Shown here in pieces: positions 34,493-42,587 of a stretch of DNA of 60,967 nucleotides. Source of the DNA: Streptacidiphilus pinicola (GTDB taxonomy: Bacteria > Actinomycetota > Actinomycetes > Streptomycetales > Streptomycetaceae); assembly GCF_003258295.1 (NCBI RefSeq), contig NZ_QKYN01000054.1, positions 1 through 60,967 of the forward strand. The letters run 5' to 3'. Each line of letters starts with the position of its first letter. Position 1 is the stretch's first letter. A program made the translations under genes and the position numbers. The notes beneath the pieces were generated by a model that worked only from the letters and a program-made list of their open reading frames with translations, was not told where the DNA came from and searched no databases.

Positions 34493-35417
34493 GCGCCCAC
34501 CGCGGCACCCACGTGCCGGGGGCGCCGTAACCGGGCGAGGCGGCCGCGAGGTGGGCCCGCAGGGCGGCCAGGGCGGGGTGCGGGTTGTCGCGGTGCCACA
34601 GCAGTGAGTGCGGGTAGACGGGCTTCGGGTCGGTGACCGGGATGCGGCGCAGGCCGTACCCGGTCGGCCAGACAAGCCGGGTGAGGCCGCCCATGAAGGT
34701 GGCCAGCGCCGGGGTGTCCGCGATGGTGTCCAGCAGGGCGTCGGTGCCGAAGTTGGGGCCGGTGGCCTCGATGGTGAGCCCGAACTCGGCGACCAGGTCC
34801 TCGTAGTAGGCGGCCCACTCGGTGCCCGCGGCGAGGCCGGGCATCCAGATCCGGTGGCCGACCAGCTGATCCAGGGTCACCGAACGGGCGTTCGCCAGCG
34901 CGTGGCCGGATCCGGTGAACAGGTCGAGCGGCTCGTCGACGACGCGGACGGACGCGATGTCGTCGGGCAGCGGACGGCCGGGCATGGTGACGGCGCGGAA
35001 GGACGCGTCGATCGCGCCGGAGCGGATCGCGTGGACGGCCGCGTCGATCTCGAAGAGCGTCACCACGTCGAGGTCGATCTCGGGGTTGGCCTGGTGGAAG
35101 CCACGCAGCAGCCCCGACTGGGCGGAGCGCGAACTGAGCACGTCCACGCGCAGCGGGCGGCGGCCGGCACGGACGGAGGCGACGGCCCGCTCGGAGACGC
35201 GCAGCAGCTCGCGGGCGTGGGGCAGGAAGGCCTGCCCGTCGATGGTCAGCTCGGCGCCGCGGGGGGTGCGCGTGAACAGCCGCACGCCCAGGGCGCGCTC
35301 CAGTGCGGCGATGCGCTTGGAGACGGCCTGCTGGGTGACGGCCAGCTCGGCGGCGGCGTCCTGGAAGCGGCCGGCGTCGGCGGCGACGACGAAGGTGCGC
35401 ACGGAGTCGAGATCCAT
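34476..35417 (-). CDS. LysR-family transcriptional regulator
   Basis: A 313-aa LTTR: N-terminal wHTH (1-60, FQDAAAELAVTQQAVSKRIAALE) and a periplasmic-binding-like effector domain (about 88-300). It starts with the ATG at 35417; TAGGGT lies 7 bases upstream, a leaderless arrangement. Divergent from the MFS gene at 35564 with a 21-bp perfect palindrome between them, so it likely controls that exporter. The C-terminus overlaps the neighbouring gene tail-to-tail. Confidence 0.88.
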   Translation of the reverse strand: MDLDSVRTFVVAADAGRFQDAAAELAVTQQAVSKRIAALERALGVRLFTRTPRGAELTIDGQAFLPHARELLRVSERAVASVRAGRRPLRVDVLSSRSAQSGLLRGFHQANPEIDLDVVTLFEIDAAVHAIRSGAIDASFRAVTMPGRPLPDDIASVRVVDEPLDLFTGSGHALANARSVTLDQLVGHRIWMPGLAAGTEWAAYYEDLVAEFGLTIEATGPNFGTDALLDTIADTPALATFMGGLTRLVWPTGYGLRRIPVTDPKPVYPHSLLWHRDNPHPALAALRAHLAAASPGYGAPGTWVPRWALSTRP

Positions 35418-35432
35418 GCCGCCCACCCTAGG

Positions 35433-35453
35433 GGCACAACCAGAGGTTGTGCC
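35433..35453. promoter_or_regulatory. LysR/MFS intergenic palindrome
   Basis: GGCACAACC (35433-35441) - AGA - GGTTGTGCC (35445-35453) is a perfect inverted repeat. A third copy of GGTTGTGCC occurs at 35520-35528. The first pair sits just upstream of the LysR -10 region; the distal copy is close to the MFS start at 35564. This is a plausible LysR recognition/activation array. Confidence 0.65.
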
Positions 35454-35563
35454 TGGGTGCCTCCCCGGTTGTTTGATCCCCAGGTCGGGTCACCGCTTTG
35501 ATGTCCCAGGTCGCGGATCGGTTGTGCCGGCACGGGTGCGGATGAGGGCGAGGGGCGTCGGGC

Positions 35564-36832
35564 ATGGGGAGCAGGCAGCGGTTCGAGGGACTGCTGGGGC
35601 AGCGGCTGGGACGCCGGTTCGGCTGGCTGTGGGCCGCGTACGGGACGAGCGCGCTCGGCACCTGGCTGGCGTTCGGGGCGTTCCCGCTGATCGCGATCCG
35701 GGTGCTGCACGCCGGCCCGGCGGAGGTCGCGGCGCTCTCCTCGGTGGGGAGCGCGGTCGGCGCGGCGGTGGCCGTGCCGCTGGGCCCGTGGGTGGAGTTC
35801 CGTCGCAAGCGGTCCGTGCTGGTGGCGATGGACCTGGCGCGGTTCGCGGCGCTGCTGACGGTGCCGGCCGCCTACGCCCTCGGGGTGCTCTCCTTCCTGC
35901 AGCTGCTGCTGGTCTCGGTCGTGGTGGCGGCGGCCGACATCACCTTCCGGGCCGCGTCCGGCGCCTTCCTCAAGACGCTGGTGCCAGCGGCGGACCTGCT
36001 CGTGGCCAACGCCCGGTTCGAGTCCACGGCCTGGACCACCACCATCATCGGGCCGCCGCTGGGCGGCCTGGCGATCGGCCTGCTGGGCCCGGTGGCGACG
36101 GTCGTGGCCGACGCCGCCAGCTACCTGCTCTCCGCGCTGGGCATCCTGGCCACCGGCGGGCAGGAGCCGCGCCCGGAGCGAGGTGACACGACGCGGCTGC
36201 GCGGCGGGGACCTGCTCGACGGCTGGCGGTTCGTCCTCGCCGATCCGACGCTGCGTCCGCTGTTCTTCAACAGCGCCCTGTTCAACGGCCTGGTCATGGC
36301 GACCCAGCCGCTGCTGGCCGTGCTGATGCTCAGCCGGCTCGGGTTCACCCCCTGGCAGTTCGGCCTCGCCTTCGCCGCCCCCTCGGTCGGCGGCCTGCTG
36401 GGTTCGCGGCTGGCGCGCCCGCTGACGGCGCGGCTGGGGCAGCACCGGACGATGGCCGCGTCCGGGGCGCTGCGCGCGGTCTGGCCCGTCGGTCTGGCTT
36501 TCGTCGGGCCTGGGACGGGCGGACTGCTGCTGGTGATCGGCGTGGAACTCGGCCTGATCTTCTGCTGCGGCGTCTTCAACCCGGTCTCGGCCACCTGCCG
36601 CCTGGAGCGGACCGCCCCCGAGCGGGTGGCCCGGCTGCTCTCCGCCTGGTCGGTCACGAGCAAGGCGTCCACGGCGGCTCTCACCGCGCTGTGGGGCGTG
36701 CTCGGCACGGTGCTCGGCCTGCGCCCGGCGATCGGCCTCGCCGGTGTCCTGCTGCTGGCGACCCCGCTGCTGCTCCCTCGCCGCGCGGCCGCCCCGCTGG
36801 CCGAACCGGAGCCGACCCCGAGCCACGCCTGA
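35564..36832 (+). CDS. MFS transporter (MFS_3/EntS-like)
   Basis: A 422-aa membrane protein with 12 predicted helices. The N-terminal LWAAYGTSALGTWLAFGAFPLIA and the later TTIIGPPLGGLAIG resemble the MFS_3 group, which includes the enterobactin exporter EntS. The loop WVEFRRKRSVLV is the helix 2-3 signature. Likely exports a natural product or toxic compound. Divergent from LysR. Confidence 0.82.
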   Translation: MGSRQRFEGLLGQRLGRRFGWLWAAYGTSALGTWLAFGAFPLIAIRVLHAGPAEVAALSSVGSAVGAAVAVPLGPWVEFRRKRSVLVAMDLARFAALLTVPAAYALGVLSFLQLLLVSVVVAAADITFRAASGAFLKTLVPAADLLVANARFESTAWTTTIIGPPLGGLAIGLLGPVATVVADAASYLLSALGILATGGQEPRPERGDTTRLRGGDLLDGWRFVLADPTLRPLFFNSALFNGLVMATQPLLAVLMLSRLGFTPWQFGLAFAAPSVGGLLGSRLARPLTARLGQHRTMAASGALRAVWPVGLAFVGPGTGGLLLVIGVELGLIFCCGVFNPVSATCRLERTAPERVARLLSAWSVTSKASTAALTALWGVLGTVLGLRPAIGLAGVLLLATPLLLPRRAAAPLAEPEPTPSHA

Positions 36833-36839
36833 CAGCACG

Positions 36840-37727
36840 TCAGGGCTGGCGCGCCGAGCCGGACTTCTTGGCGGCGCCCTCCGCGTACAGCTCGGAGATG
36901 AGCGCGACGGCCTCCGCCGTGGCCGGGTGGGGCTCGCGGCGCGGCCAGACCACGTGTACGGGGACGGGCGCGGCCCCGCGCAGCGGGCGGAAGGCGATGC
37001 CCTCGCGGCGGTACTGCGTCGCGGTGCTCTCCGGGGTGATGCCGATGCAGCGCCCGGTGGTGATGGCGGCGAGCCAGTCGTCGATGTCCTTGGTGTGGCT
37101 GAGGGTGGGCCGGCCGCCGGTGGGCCACAGTTCGGGCGTGGTGGTACCGGTGCGGCGGTCGACGACGACCGTGCGCTCCCGCGTCTCGGCCAGGCCCACC
37201 GACCGACGCCGGGCCCACGGGTCGTCCGACGCGACGGCCACGACCCGCCGTTCGACCCCGACCACGGTCGAGGCGAAGCGTTGCGCGTCGACCGGCCCGC
37301 GGACGACCGCGAGGTCGCAGACGCCCTCGGCGAGTCCGCCGGTGGAGGTGTTGGTGCGGATGAACTGCAGCTCGATCCCCGGGTGGGCCGCGGCCCAGCG
37401 CCGTTGGAAGGCCGCGGTGTGATGGCCCATCGCACCCCAGGCGTGACCGATCCGCAGCCGGGTGTGGCCGGTGGCGACCTCGCGCACCAGCGCGTCGACC
37501 TCAGCGAGCAGGTGCCGGGCGCGGGCCAGCACGAGCGTCCCGGTGGGCGTCGGCGCGATGCTGCGACTGGTGCGGTGCAGCAGCCGGACCCCGAACGCGG
37601 TCTCCAGCCCCGCCAGAGTGCGGGAGACGGCGGCCTGAGAGACGCCGAGCTCCAGCGCGGCGTCGGTGAAGCTCCCGGTGTCGACGATCGCCACCAGGCA
37701 GCGCAGTTGCTTCAGCTCGAGATCCAT
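36840..37727 (-). CDS. LysR-family transcriptional regulator
   Basis: A 295-aa LTTR: wHTH (1-58, GSFTDAALELGVSQAAVSRT) and substrate-binding-like domain. The start ATG at 37727 is 6 bases after TACGCT, with no ribosome site, and lies inside a perfect 15-bp palindrome. Convergent with the MFS gene, leaving 7 bp. Divergent from the EamA transporter, its likely target. Confidence 0.88.
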   Translation of the reverse strand: MDLELKQLRCLVAIVDTGSFTDAALELGVSQAAVSRTLAGLETAFGVRLLHRTSRSIAPTPTGTLVLARARHLLAEVDALVREVATGHTRLRIGHAWGAMGHHTAAFQRRWAAAHPGIELQFIRTNTSTGGLAEGVCDLAVVRGPVDAQRFASTVVGVERRVVAVASDDPWARRRSVGLAETRERTVVVDRRTGTTTPELWPTGGRPTLSHTKDIDDWLAAITTGRCIGITPESTATQYRREGIAFRPLRGAAPVPVHVVWPRREPHPATAEAVALISELYAEGAAKKSGSARQP

Positions 37728-37740
37728 ACGCTCAGCGTAT
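37726..37740. promoter_or_regulatory. Palindrome over the LysR start codon
   Basis: ATACGCT-C-AGCGTAT (37726-37740) is a perfect 15-bp inverted repeat covering the -10 box and the start codon. A further half-site GCGTAT occurs at 37764-37769, nearer the divergent EamA gene, so LysR may repress itself and control the transporter. Confidence 0.6.
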
Positions 37741-37795
37741 AGCTGCTGCCATGGATGCATTTTGCGTATCAGTCTCGGCGGCTCATGCTGCCGGT

Positions 37796-38686
37796 ATGAC
37801 GACCTCCACAGCGTCCACCGACCGGACGGCGAACGGCCCTCAGGCCGACGGCTCGCGGGCGACCGGAATCGCGATGATGCTCGGCAGCGCGCTGTCCAAC
37901 CAGCTCGGCGCGGCGACCGGCGCGCTCGCCTTCCCCGCCATCGGCCCGGCCGGGGTGGTCGCGGTGCGGCAGTGGGTCGCCGCGGTCGTGCTGCTGGCCG
38001 CCGGGCGACCGCGGGTCCGCCGGTTCACCTGGTCCCAGTGGTGGCCGGTGCTGCTCCTGGCGCTGGTCTTCGCGACGATGAACCTGAGCCTCTACACGGC
38101 CGTCTCCCGCGTCGGCCTCGGCCTGGCCGTGACGCTGGAGTTCCTCGGCCCGCTGACCGTGGCGCTGGCCGCGTCCCGCCACCGGGCCGACCTGGTCTGC
38201 GCGTTGGTGGCGGGCGCGGGTGTGGTCTCACTGCTGCGCCCGAGGCCCACCACGGACTACCTCGGCCTCGGCCTGGGTCTGACGGCCGCGGCGTGCTGGG
38301 CCGCGTACATCCTGCTCAACCGCCTCATCGGCGCCCGCCTGCCCGGCACCGAGGGCCCGGGCGCGGCCGCCGCGCTGTCCGGCCTGCTCTACCTGCCGGT
38401 CGGCGCTGTGGTCTTCACCCACCACGCGCTCACCGCGCGGGCCCTCGCCTGCGCGACGGCGGCCGGTCTGCTCTCCTCCGTGGTGCCCTTCCTCGTCGAC
38501 ATGCTCGCACTGCGCCGCGTCCCGACGCAGTTCTTCGGGGTCTTCATGAGCGTCCACCCCGTCATGGCCGCCCTGGTCGGCCTGGTCGTCCTCGACCAGC
38601 GCCTCCCCCTGGCCGACTGGCTCGCCATCGCCGCCGTCGTCGCCGCGAACACCGCCAGCGCCCTGACCTCCGCCCGGCGCGCCTGA
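37796..38686 (+). CDS. EamA/DMT-family transporter (RhtA-like)
   Basis: A 296-aa membrane protein with ten TM helices in two EamA repeats (1: about 23-145, PAIGPAGVVAVRQWVAAV; 2: about 155-290, FFGVFMSVHPVMAALVGLVVLDQRL). RhtA-like proteins export threonine/homoserine. No ribosome site; CATGCT lies 6 bases before the ATG. Divergent from LysR. Confidence 0.82.
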   Translation: MTTSTASTDRTANGPQADGSRATGIAMMLGSALSNQLGAATGALAFPAIGPAGVVAVRQWVAAVVLLAAGRPRVRRFTWSQWWPVLLLALVFATMNLSLYTAVSRVGLGLAVTLEFLGPLTVALAASRHRADLVCALVAGAGVVSLLRPRPTTDYLGLGLGLTAAACWAAYILLNRLIGARLPGTEGPGAAAALSGLLYLPVGAVVFTHHALTARALACATAAGLLSSVVPFLVDMLALRRVPTQFFGVFMSVHPVMAALVGLVVLDQRLPLADWLAIAAVVAANTASALTSARRA

Positions 38687-38698
38687 CGCGCCTGACGC

Positions 38699-38724
38699 GG
38701 GGCGCCTGGGCGGCGCGACGCCCC
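38699..38724 (+). terminator. Terminator after the EamA gene
   Basis: GGGGCG/CGCCCC arms (38699-38704 and 38719-38724, 14-nt loop) are followed shortly by a T-rich stretch (GATTATTTT). The stem is short, so confidence is modest. Confidence 0.4.
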
Positions 38725-38737
38725 TGAGCCAGGATTA

Positions 38738-38762
38738 TTTTACGAGTGAAACACTTGCTAAA
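38738..38762. promoter_or_regulatory. Palindromic operator of the FUSC/MarR operon
   Basis: TTTTACGAGTG (38738-38748) - AAA - CACTTGCTAAA (38752-38762), 8 of 11 positions paired, overlaps the TAAACT -10 box (38759-38764). Its length and AT-rich arms are typical of MarR sites, and the MarR gene is the second gene of this operon. Confidence 0.6.
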
Positions 38763-38770
38763 CTGTCCGC

Positions 38771-40048
38771 ATGCCCATGCCCCACAACCCCGCCCTCCCC
38801 CTGCGCGGCTCCCTGCGGCTGCGGCCCGCCGTCGGCCCGTGGCACCGGCCCGCCTTCAGCGTCGCCGTCGCGACGGCGCTGCCGAACCTGCTGCTGCTCG
38901 CGCTCGGCCGGCTGGACCTGGTGCCCTACACGGCGGCCGGGACGATGTGCGCGCTGTTCGCCCACGCGCTCCCCTACCGGGAGCGGGCCCGGGCGCTGGC
39001 GTGGGTGGTCGCCGGGATGGCGGCGAGTGTCGCCGTGGCGCTGACCGCCGCATCGCTGACCCGCTCGGCGGTCGTGCTGGTGGGGCTCGCCGCGCTGATG
39101 GCGGCCGTGCAGAAGCTGCTCTGCGACGCCACGCGTCTCGGGCCGCCCGGGAACGTGATCTTCACCTTCGTCACCGCCTCGGCGTTCTTCCTGCCGCAGC
39201 AGCTCGGCCGGATACCGGGGCATCTGGCACTGGTCGCCCTCGGCGGGCTGGTCGCCTGGCTGGTCTGCCTGGCGCCCGCGGTGGTGCGCGAGCACGGCCC
39301 GGCGCTCACCCTCGCCCGGCCGGGCCTGCCGCGACGGCTGCGGATGCATCTGCCGCTGGCCGTGCGGGTGGGCGTGGGCTGCGCACTGGCCGGCTGGGCC
39401 TCGCTCGCGGCCGGGGTCGGGCACCCCTACTGGGCGGTGGTCACCGCGGCGGCCGTGCACCGCGCCAACACCAGCGTCTCGTTCCAGCGCGCATGGCAGC
39501 GCACCGTCGGCAGCCTGCTGGGCCTCGTGGTCTTCTCCGTCGCCGTGCCGCTGACCCACCTGCCGCGGCTCGGCGCGCTGCCGGCGCTGCTGTTCGTCGC
39601 CGCCTGTCAGGTCGGCGCGGAGGCGACGATCACCCGCAACTACTGGCTCGCCCAGGTCTTCGTGACGCCGATGGCGCTGCTGCTGGTCAGCCTCGGCAGC
39701 ACGGAGCCCGTGGGCACGCTCGTCGGGGACCGATGGCTCGACACGCTGTTCGGGGCGGGGCTCGGGATGGCCGGGGCGTTCCTGGTGACGAACCGGCGCG
39801 CGGGCGAGCGCCTCACCGCGGCGCTGCACCAGGCGCGGGCCGCCCAGCAGGCGGCGCGGACCGGGGCGACCCGCGCCGAGGCGCGCGACCGGCTCGCCGA
39901 CACGCTCCACGAGCTGCGAGAATCCGCCGACGGACATGCGGGAGAGTGGTGGCAGCAACCGGCACCGTCGCAGGAGGTGGCGCAGGTGGAGCGGGAGGGG
40001 CACCGGATGCTGGCCCTGTTGACGGAACGGCAGGCGGCCCATGTCTGA
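38771..40048 (+). CDS. FUSC-family (aromatic acid / fusaric acid resistance) transporter
   Basis: A 425-aa protein with two groups of TM helices (about 35-165 and 205-330) joined by a cytoplasmic loop, the FUSC half-repeat layout. Typical blocks: VPYTAAGTMCALFAHALPYRERA and ASLAAGVGHPYWAVVTAAAV. The C-terminal 90 residues are helical and cytoplasmic. Exporters of this group move aromatic acids or toxins. TAAACT is 6 bases before the ATG and there is no ribosome site. Overlaps the MarR gene by 8 bp. Confidence 0.82.
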   Translation: MPMPHNPALPLRGSLRLRPAVGPWHRPAFSVAVATALPNLLLLALGRLDLVPYTAAGTMCALFAHALPYRERARALAWVVAGMAASVAVALTAASLTRSAVVLVGLAALMAAVQKLLCDATRLGPPGNVIFTFVTASAFFLPQQLGRIPGHLALVALGGLVAWLVCLAPAVVREHGPALTLARPGLPRRLRMHLPLAVRVGVGCALAGWASLAAGVGHPYWAVVTAAAVHRANTSVSFQRAWQRTVGSLLGLVVFSVAVPLTHLPRLGALPALLFVAACQVGAEATITRNYWLAQVFVTPMALLLVSLGSTEPVGTLVGDRWLDTLFGAGLGMAGAFLVTNRRAGERLTAALHQARAAQQAARTGATRAEARDRLADTLHELRESADGHAGEWWQQPAPSQEVAQVEREGHRMLALLTERQAAHV

Positions 40049-40583
40049 GCGCGCCCCGGAACAGCCCGGCCGTGAGGACATCGTCACCGGCATCATGCGC
40101 CAGTGGCAGCAGGTCCACCCCGGGCTCGACCTCGAACCGATCGGCGTGATCGGCCGGATCAACCGCTGCGCCGCCCTGCTGCAGCAGGCCGCCGACGCGC
40201 AGCTGCGCCCGCAGCAGCTGACCCGCGCCGAGTTCGACCTGCTCGGCACGCTGCGCCGCTCCGGCCGGCCGCTCACCGCGGGCGAGCTGACCCGGGAGAC
40301 CTTCGCCTCCGGCGCGGCCGTGACCAAACGGCTGCGGCGCCTGGAGCAGCACGACCTGGTGGAGCGCCGAATCGACGAACGGGACCGGCGCGTCGCGCAT
40401 CTGACGCTGACCGACGCCGGCCGCGAGCTCGCCGACCACACCCTGCCGGACCAGCTGAACCGCGAGCAGGCGCTGCTCTCCGGTCTCCCGCCCGAGCACC
40501 GCGAACAGCTCGCCGAGCGACTGGCAGAGCTGCTGCTGCTCCTGGAGGGCAGCATCGGGCAGATCTCCCGCGCCGCGAACTGA
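40041..40583 (+). CDS. MarR-family transcriptional regulator
   Basis: A 180-aa MarR protein: helix 1 region (GVIGRINRCAALLQQAAD), wHTH (about 65-100, LTAGELTRETFASGAAVTKRLRRLE) and wing (RRIDERDRRVAHLTLT). Second gene of the FUSC operon; its ATG overlaps the FUSC stop. It probably represses the operon through the palindrome at 38738-38762. Confidence 0.88.
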   Translation: MSERAPEQPGREDIVTGIMRQWQQVHPGLDLEPIGVIGRINRCAALLQQAADAQLRPQQLTRAEFDLLGTLRRSGRPLTAGELTRETFASGAAVTKRLRRLEQHDLVERRIDERDRRVAHLTLTDAGRELADHTLPDQLNREQALLSGLPPEHREQLAERLAELLLLLEGSIGQISRAAN

Positions 40584-40628
40584 GCTCCGGGCCGATCTCC
40601 AAGATTTTTCGGCGAAGTGCGTCGAGGA

Positions 40629-40656
40629 TGTCGAAAACGCCGGACGTGCTTCTACC
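40629..40656 (+). promoter_or_regulatory. Candidate ECF42-dependent promoter
   Basis: TGTCGA (40629-40634) matches the -35 motif I recall for ECF42 sigma factors, whose gene is the second downstream. The -10 region would lie at about 40649-40656 (CTTCTACC); a clear CGA(C/T) box is not seen there. The transcript would start about 40 bases before the YCII gene. Confidence 0.4.
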
Positions 40657-40706
40657 TACCCGTGAGAGCCCACCAAGGGCGGGTACGACGAACGAGGAGC
40701 GGAACG

Positions 40707-41108
40707 ATGAAGTACATGCTGCTGATGCAGTTCAGCGAGAAGAACACCGACTTCCCCAAGATCGACGAGTGGTCGCCCGAGGAGCTGCGGGCCCACATCC
40801 GCTTCATGCAGGAGACCAACCGGGGGCTGTCCGCCTCCGGCGAGCTGGTCGACGCCCAGGGCCTGGCCATGCCGGACACCGCGAAGATCGTCCGTTCGCA
40901 CAGCGGCGGCGCCCCCGTGGTGACCGAGGGCCCGTTCGCGGAGTCGAAGGAGTGGGTGGCCGGCTGGTGGATCGTGGACTGCGAGACCGAGCAGCGCGCC
41001 GTCGACATCGCCGCCGAGGTCTCCGCGGCGCCTGGCCCCGGCGGTCGGCCGCTGAACATGCCGATCGAGGTGCGCCAGGTGATGTCCGCGCCGCCCACGG
41101 ACCTCTGA
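40707..41108 (+). CDS. YCII-related (DGPF-domain) protein
   Basis: A 133-aa dimeric ferredoxin-like-fold protein. The start MKYMLLMQFSE and the conserved (E)GPFAESKEWVAGWWIVD block are the family signature (DGPF reads EGPF here). AGGAG precedes the ATG. Such genes are the standard neighbours and targets of ECF42 sigma factors; the biochemical role is still unknown. The sigma gene follows at 60 bp. Confidence 0.85.
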   Translation: MKYMLLMQFSEKNTDFPKIDEWSPEELRAHIRFMQETNRGLSASGELVDAQGLAMPDTAKIVRSHSGGAPVVTEGPFAESKEWVAGWWIVDCETEQRAVDIAAEVSAAPGPGGRPLNMPIEVRQVMSAPPTDL

Positions 41109-41167
41109 TCCCTCGCTCGCCCGCCGTTTCCGCGCGGTGACCCCGTCTCACCTGTGACCATGGACGG

Positions 41168-42421
41168 GTGACCGTGCTCGAACCCGACGTCGAGGACCTG
41201 CTGCGCACTCTCGCGCCGCAGGTCGTCGGCGTGCTGACGCGCCGCTACGGCGACTTCGCCACCGCCGAGGACGCCGTGCAGGAGGCGCTGCTGGACGCCG
41301 CCGCGCAGTGGCCGGACGAGGGCGTGCCGCGCAACCCGCGCGGCTGGCTCGTCCAGGTCGCGAACCGGCGGATGACGGAGCAGGTCCGCAGCGAGCAGGC
41401 GCGCCGCCGACGCGAGGAGCTGGTCGCCGGACAGGTCCCGGCCGACCGCCGCGCCGCGCCCGGAGCGGACGCGGTCGACGAGGGCGGGCAGGACGACACG
41501 CTGACCCTCCTCTTCCTGTGCTGCCACCCCGTCCTCTCCCCCGCCTCGGCGATCGCGCTGACGCTGCGCTCGGTCGGCGGCCTGACGACGGGTGAGATCG
41601 CGCGGGCCTTCCTGGTGCCCGAGGCGACGATGGGTCAGCGGATCAGCCGGGCCAAGCAGCGGATCAAGTCCTCCGGCGTGCCGTTCCGGATGCCCGGCGC
41701 GGCCGAATGGCCCGCCCGGCTGGACGCGGTGCTGCACGTGCTCTACCTGATCTTCAACGAGGGCTACACCAGCAGCACCGGCACCGAGCTGCGCCGCGTC
41801 GAGCTCGCGCGCGAGGCGATCCGCCTCACCCGCGCGGTGCACGCGCTGCTGCCGGACGACGCCGAGGTGACCGGGCTGCTGGCGCTCATGCTGCTGACCG
41901 AGGCCCGCGGGCCGGCACGCACGGGCCCCGACGGTGAGCTCGTGCCGCTCGCCGAGCAGCACCGCGACCGCTGGGACGCGAACGCGATCGCCGAGGGCGT
42001 CGCGCTGGTCACCGCCGCCCTGCCGAGCGGGCCGGTCGGCCCCTACCAGGTGCAGGCGGCGATCGCGGCCGTCCACGACGAGGCGCCGACGGCGGCCGAC
42101 ACGGACTGGGCGCAGATCCTGGCGCTCTACGGTGTGTTGGCGCGCATCTCCGACAACCCGCTGATCACCCTGAACCGCGCCGTCGCGCTCGCGATGGTCG
42201 ACGGCCCCGCGGCGGGTCTCGCGCTGCTCGCCGATCCCCCGCCCGCGCTCGCCGCCCACCACCGCCTCTTCGCGGTCCGCGCCCACCTCCACGAACTCGC
42301 GGGCGACCGCGACGCCGCCGTCGCCGACTACCGCGCGGCGGCGCACCGCACCGCGAGCCTGCCGGAGCGCCACCACCTCTCGCTCCGCGCGGCCCGCCTG
42401 GCCGCGGAGGCCGACGGCTGA
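41168..42421 (+). CDS. ECF42-group RNA polymerase sigma factor
   Basis: A 417-aa extended ECF sigma factor: sigma-2 (about 12-80, VVGVLTRRYGDFATAEDAVQEALLDA), sigma-4 (about 115-170, GLTTGEIARAFLVPEATMGQRISRAKQRI) and a long C-terminal helical/TPR-like extension (to 417) with NEGYTSSTGTELRR and DNPLITLNRAVALAMVDG, the ECF42 hallmark. In this group the extension replaces an anti-sigma factor. GTG start with no ribosome site; GACCAT lies 6 bases upstream. Partner gene: the YCII protein immediately upstream. Confidence 0.88.
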   Translation: MTVLEPDVEDLLRTLAPQVVGVLTRRYGDFATAEDAVQEALLDAAAQWPDEGVPRNPRGWLVQVANRRMTEQVRSEQARRRREELVAGQVPADRRAAPGADAVDEGGQDDTLTLLFLCCHPVLSPASAIALTLRSVGGLTTGEIARAFLVPEATMGQRISRAKQRIKSSGVPFRMPGAAEWPARLDAVLHVLYLIFNEGYTSSTGTELRRVELAREAIRLTRAVHALLPDDAEVTGLLALMLLTEARGPARTGPDGELVPLAEQHRDRWDANAIAEGVALVTAALPSGPVGPYQVQAAIAAVHDEAPTAADTDWAQILALYGVLARISDNPLITLNRAVALAMVDGPAAGLALLADPPPALAAHHRLFAVRAHLHELAGDRDAAVADYRAAAHRTASLPERHHLSLRAARLAAEADG

Positions 42422-42477
42422 GCCGTCGGGCTGATAGATTGCCGTCGACCGCGACACCGGCCCAGGAGGTGAGACCC

Positions 42478-42537
42478 ATGAACGCTGCAGCAATGTGGGT
42501 GCTCCCCCTTTCCGTCACGGTCGGGCGGCTGACGTAG
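42478..42537 (+). CDS. Upstream small ORF (19 aa) before the patatin gene
   Basis: Strong AGGAGG 7 bases before ATG 42478, encoding MNAAAMWVLPLSVTVGRLT and a TAG. It begins with a single Trp but is not a run of regulatory codons. The 50 bases between its stop and the patatin ATG contain a hairpin, so it may be a leader peptide controlling translation of the downstream gene. Confidence 0.4.
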   Translation: MNAAAMWVLPLSVTVGRLT

Positions 42538-42546
42538 GTGTCGCCG

Positions 42547-42572
42547 GGAGCGCCTGGACCACAGGGCACTCC
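42547..42572 (+). promoter_or_regulatory. Leader hairpin before the patatin ribosome site
   Basis: GGAGCGCCTG (42547-42556) can pair with CAGGGCACTCC (42562-42572) with one mismatch and one bulged G, loop GACCA. It ends 2 bases before the AAAGG ribosome site (42575-42579) of the patatin gene, so its folding could be altered by ribosomes on the upstream small ORF. Confidence 0.4.
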
Positions 42573-42587
42573 TGAAAGGCAACACCC

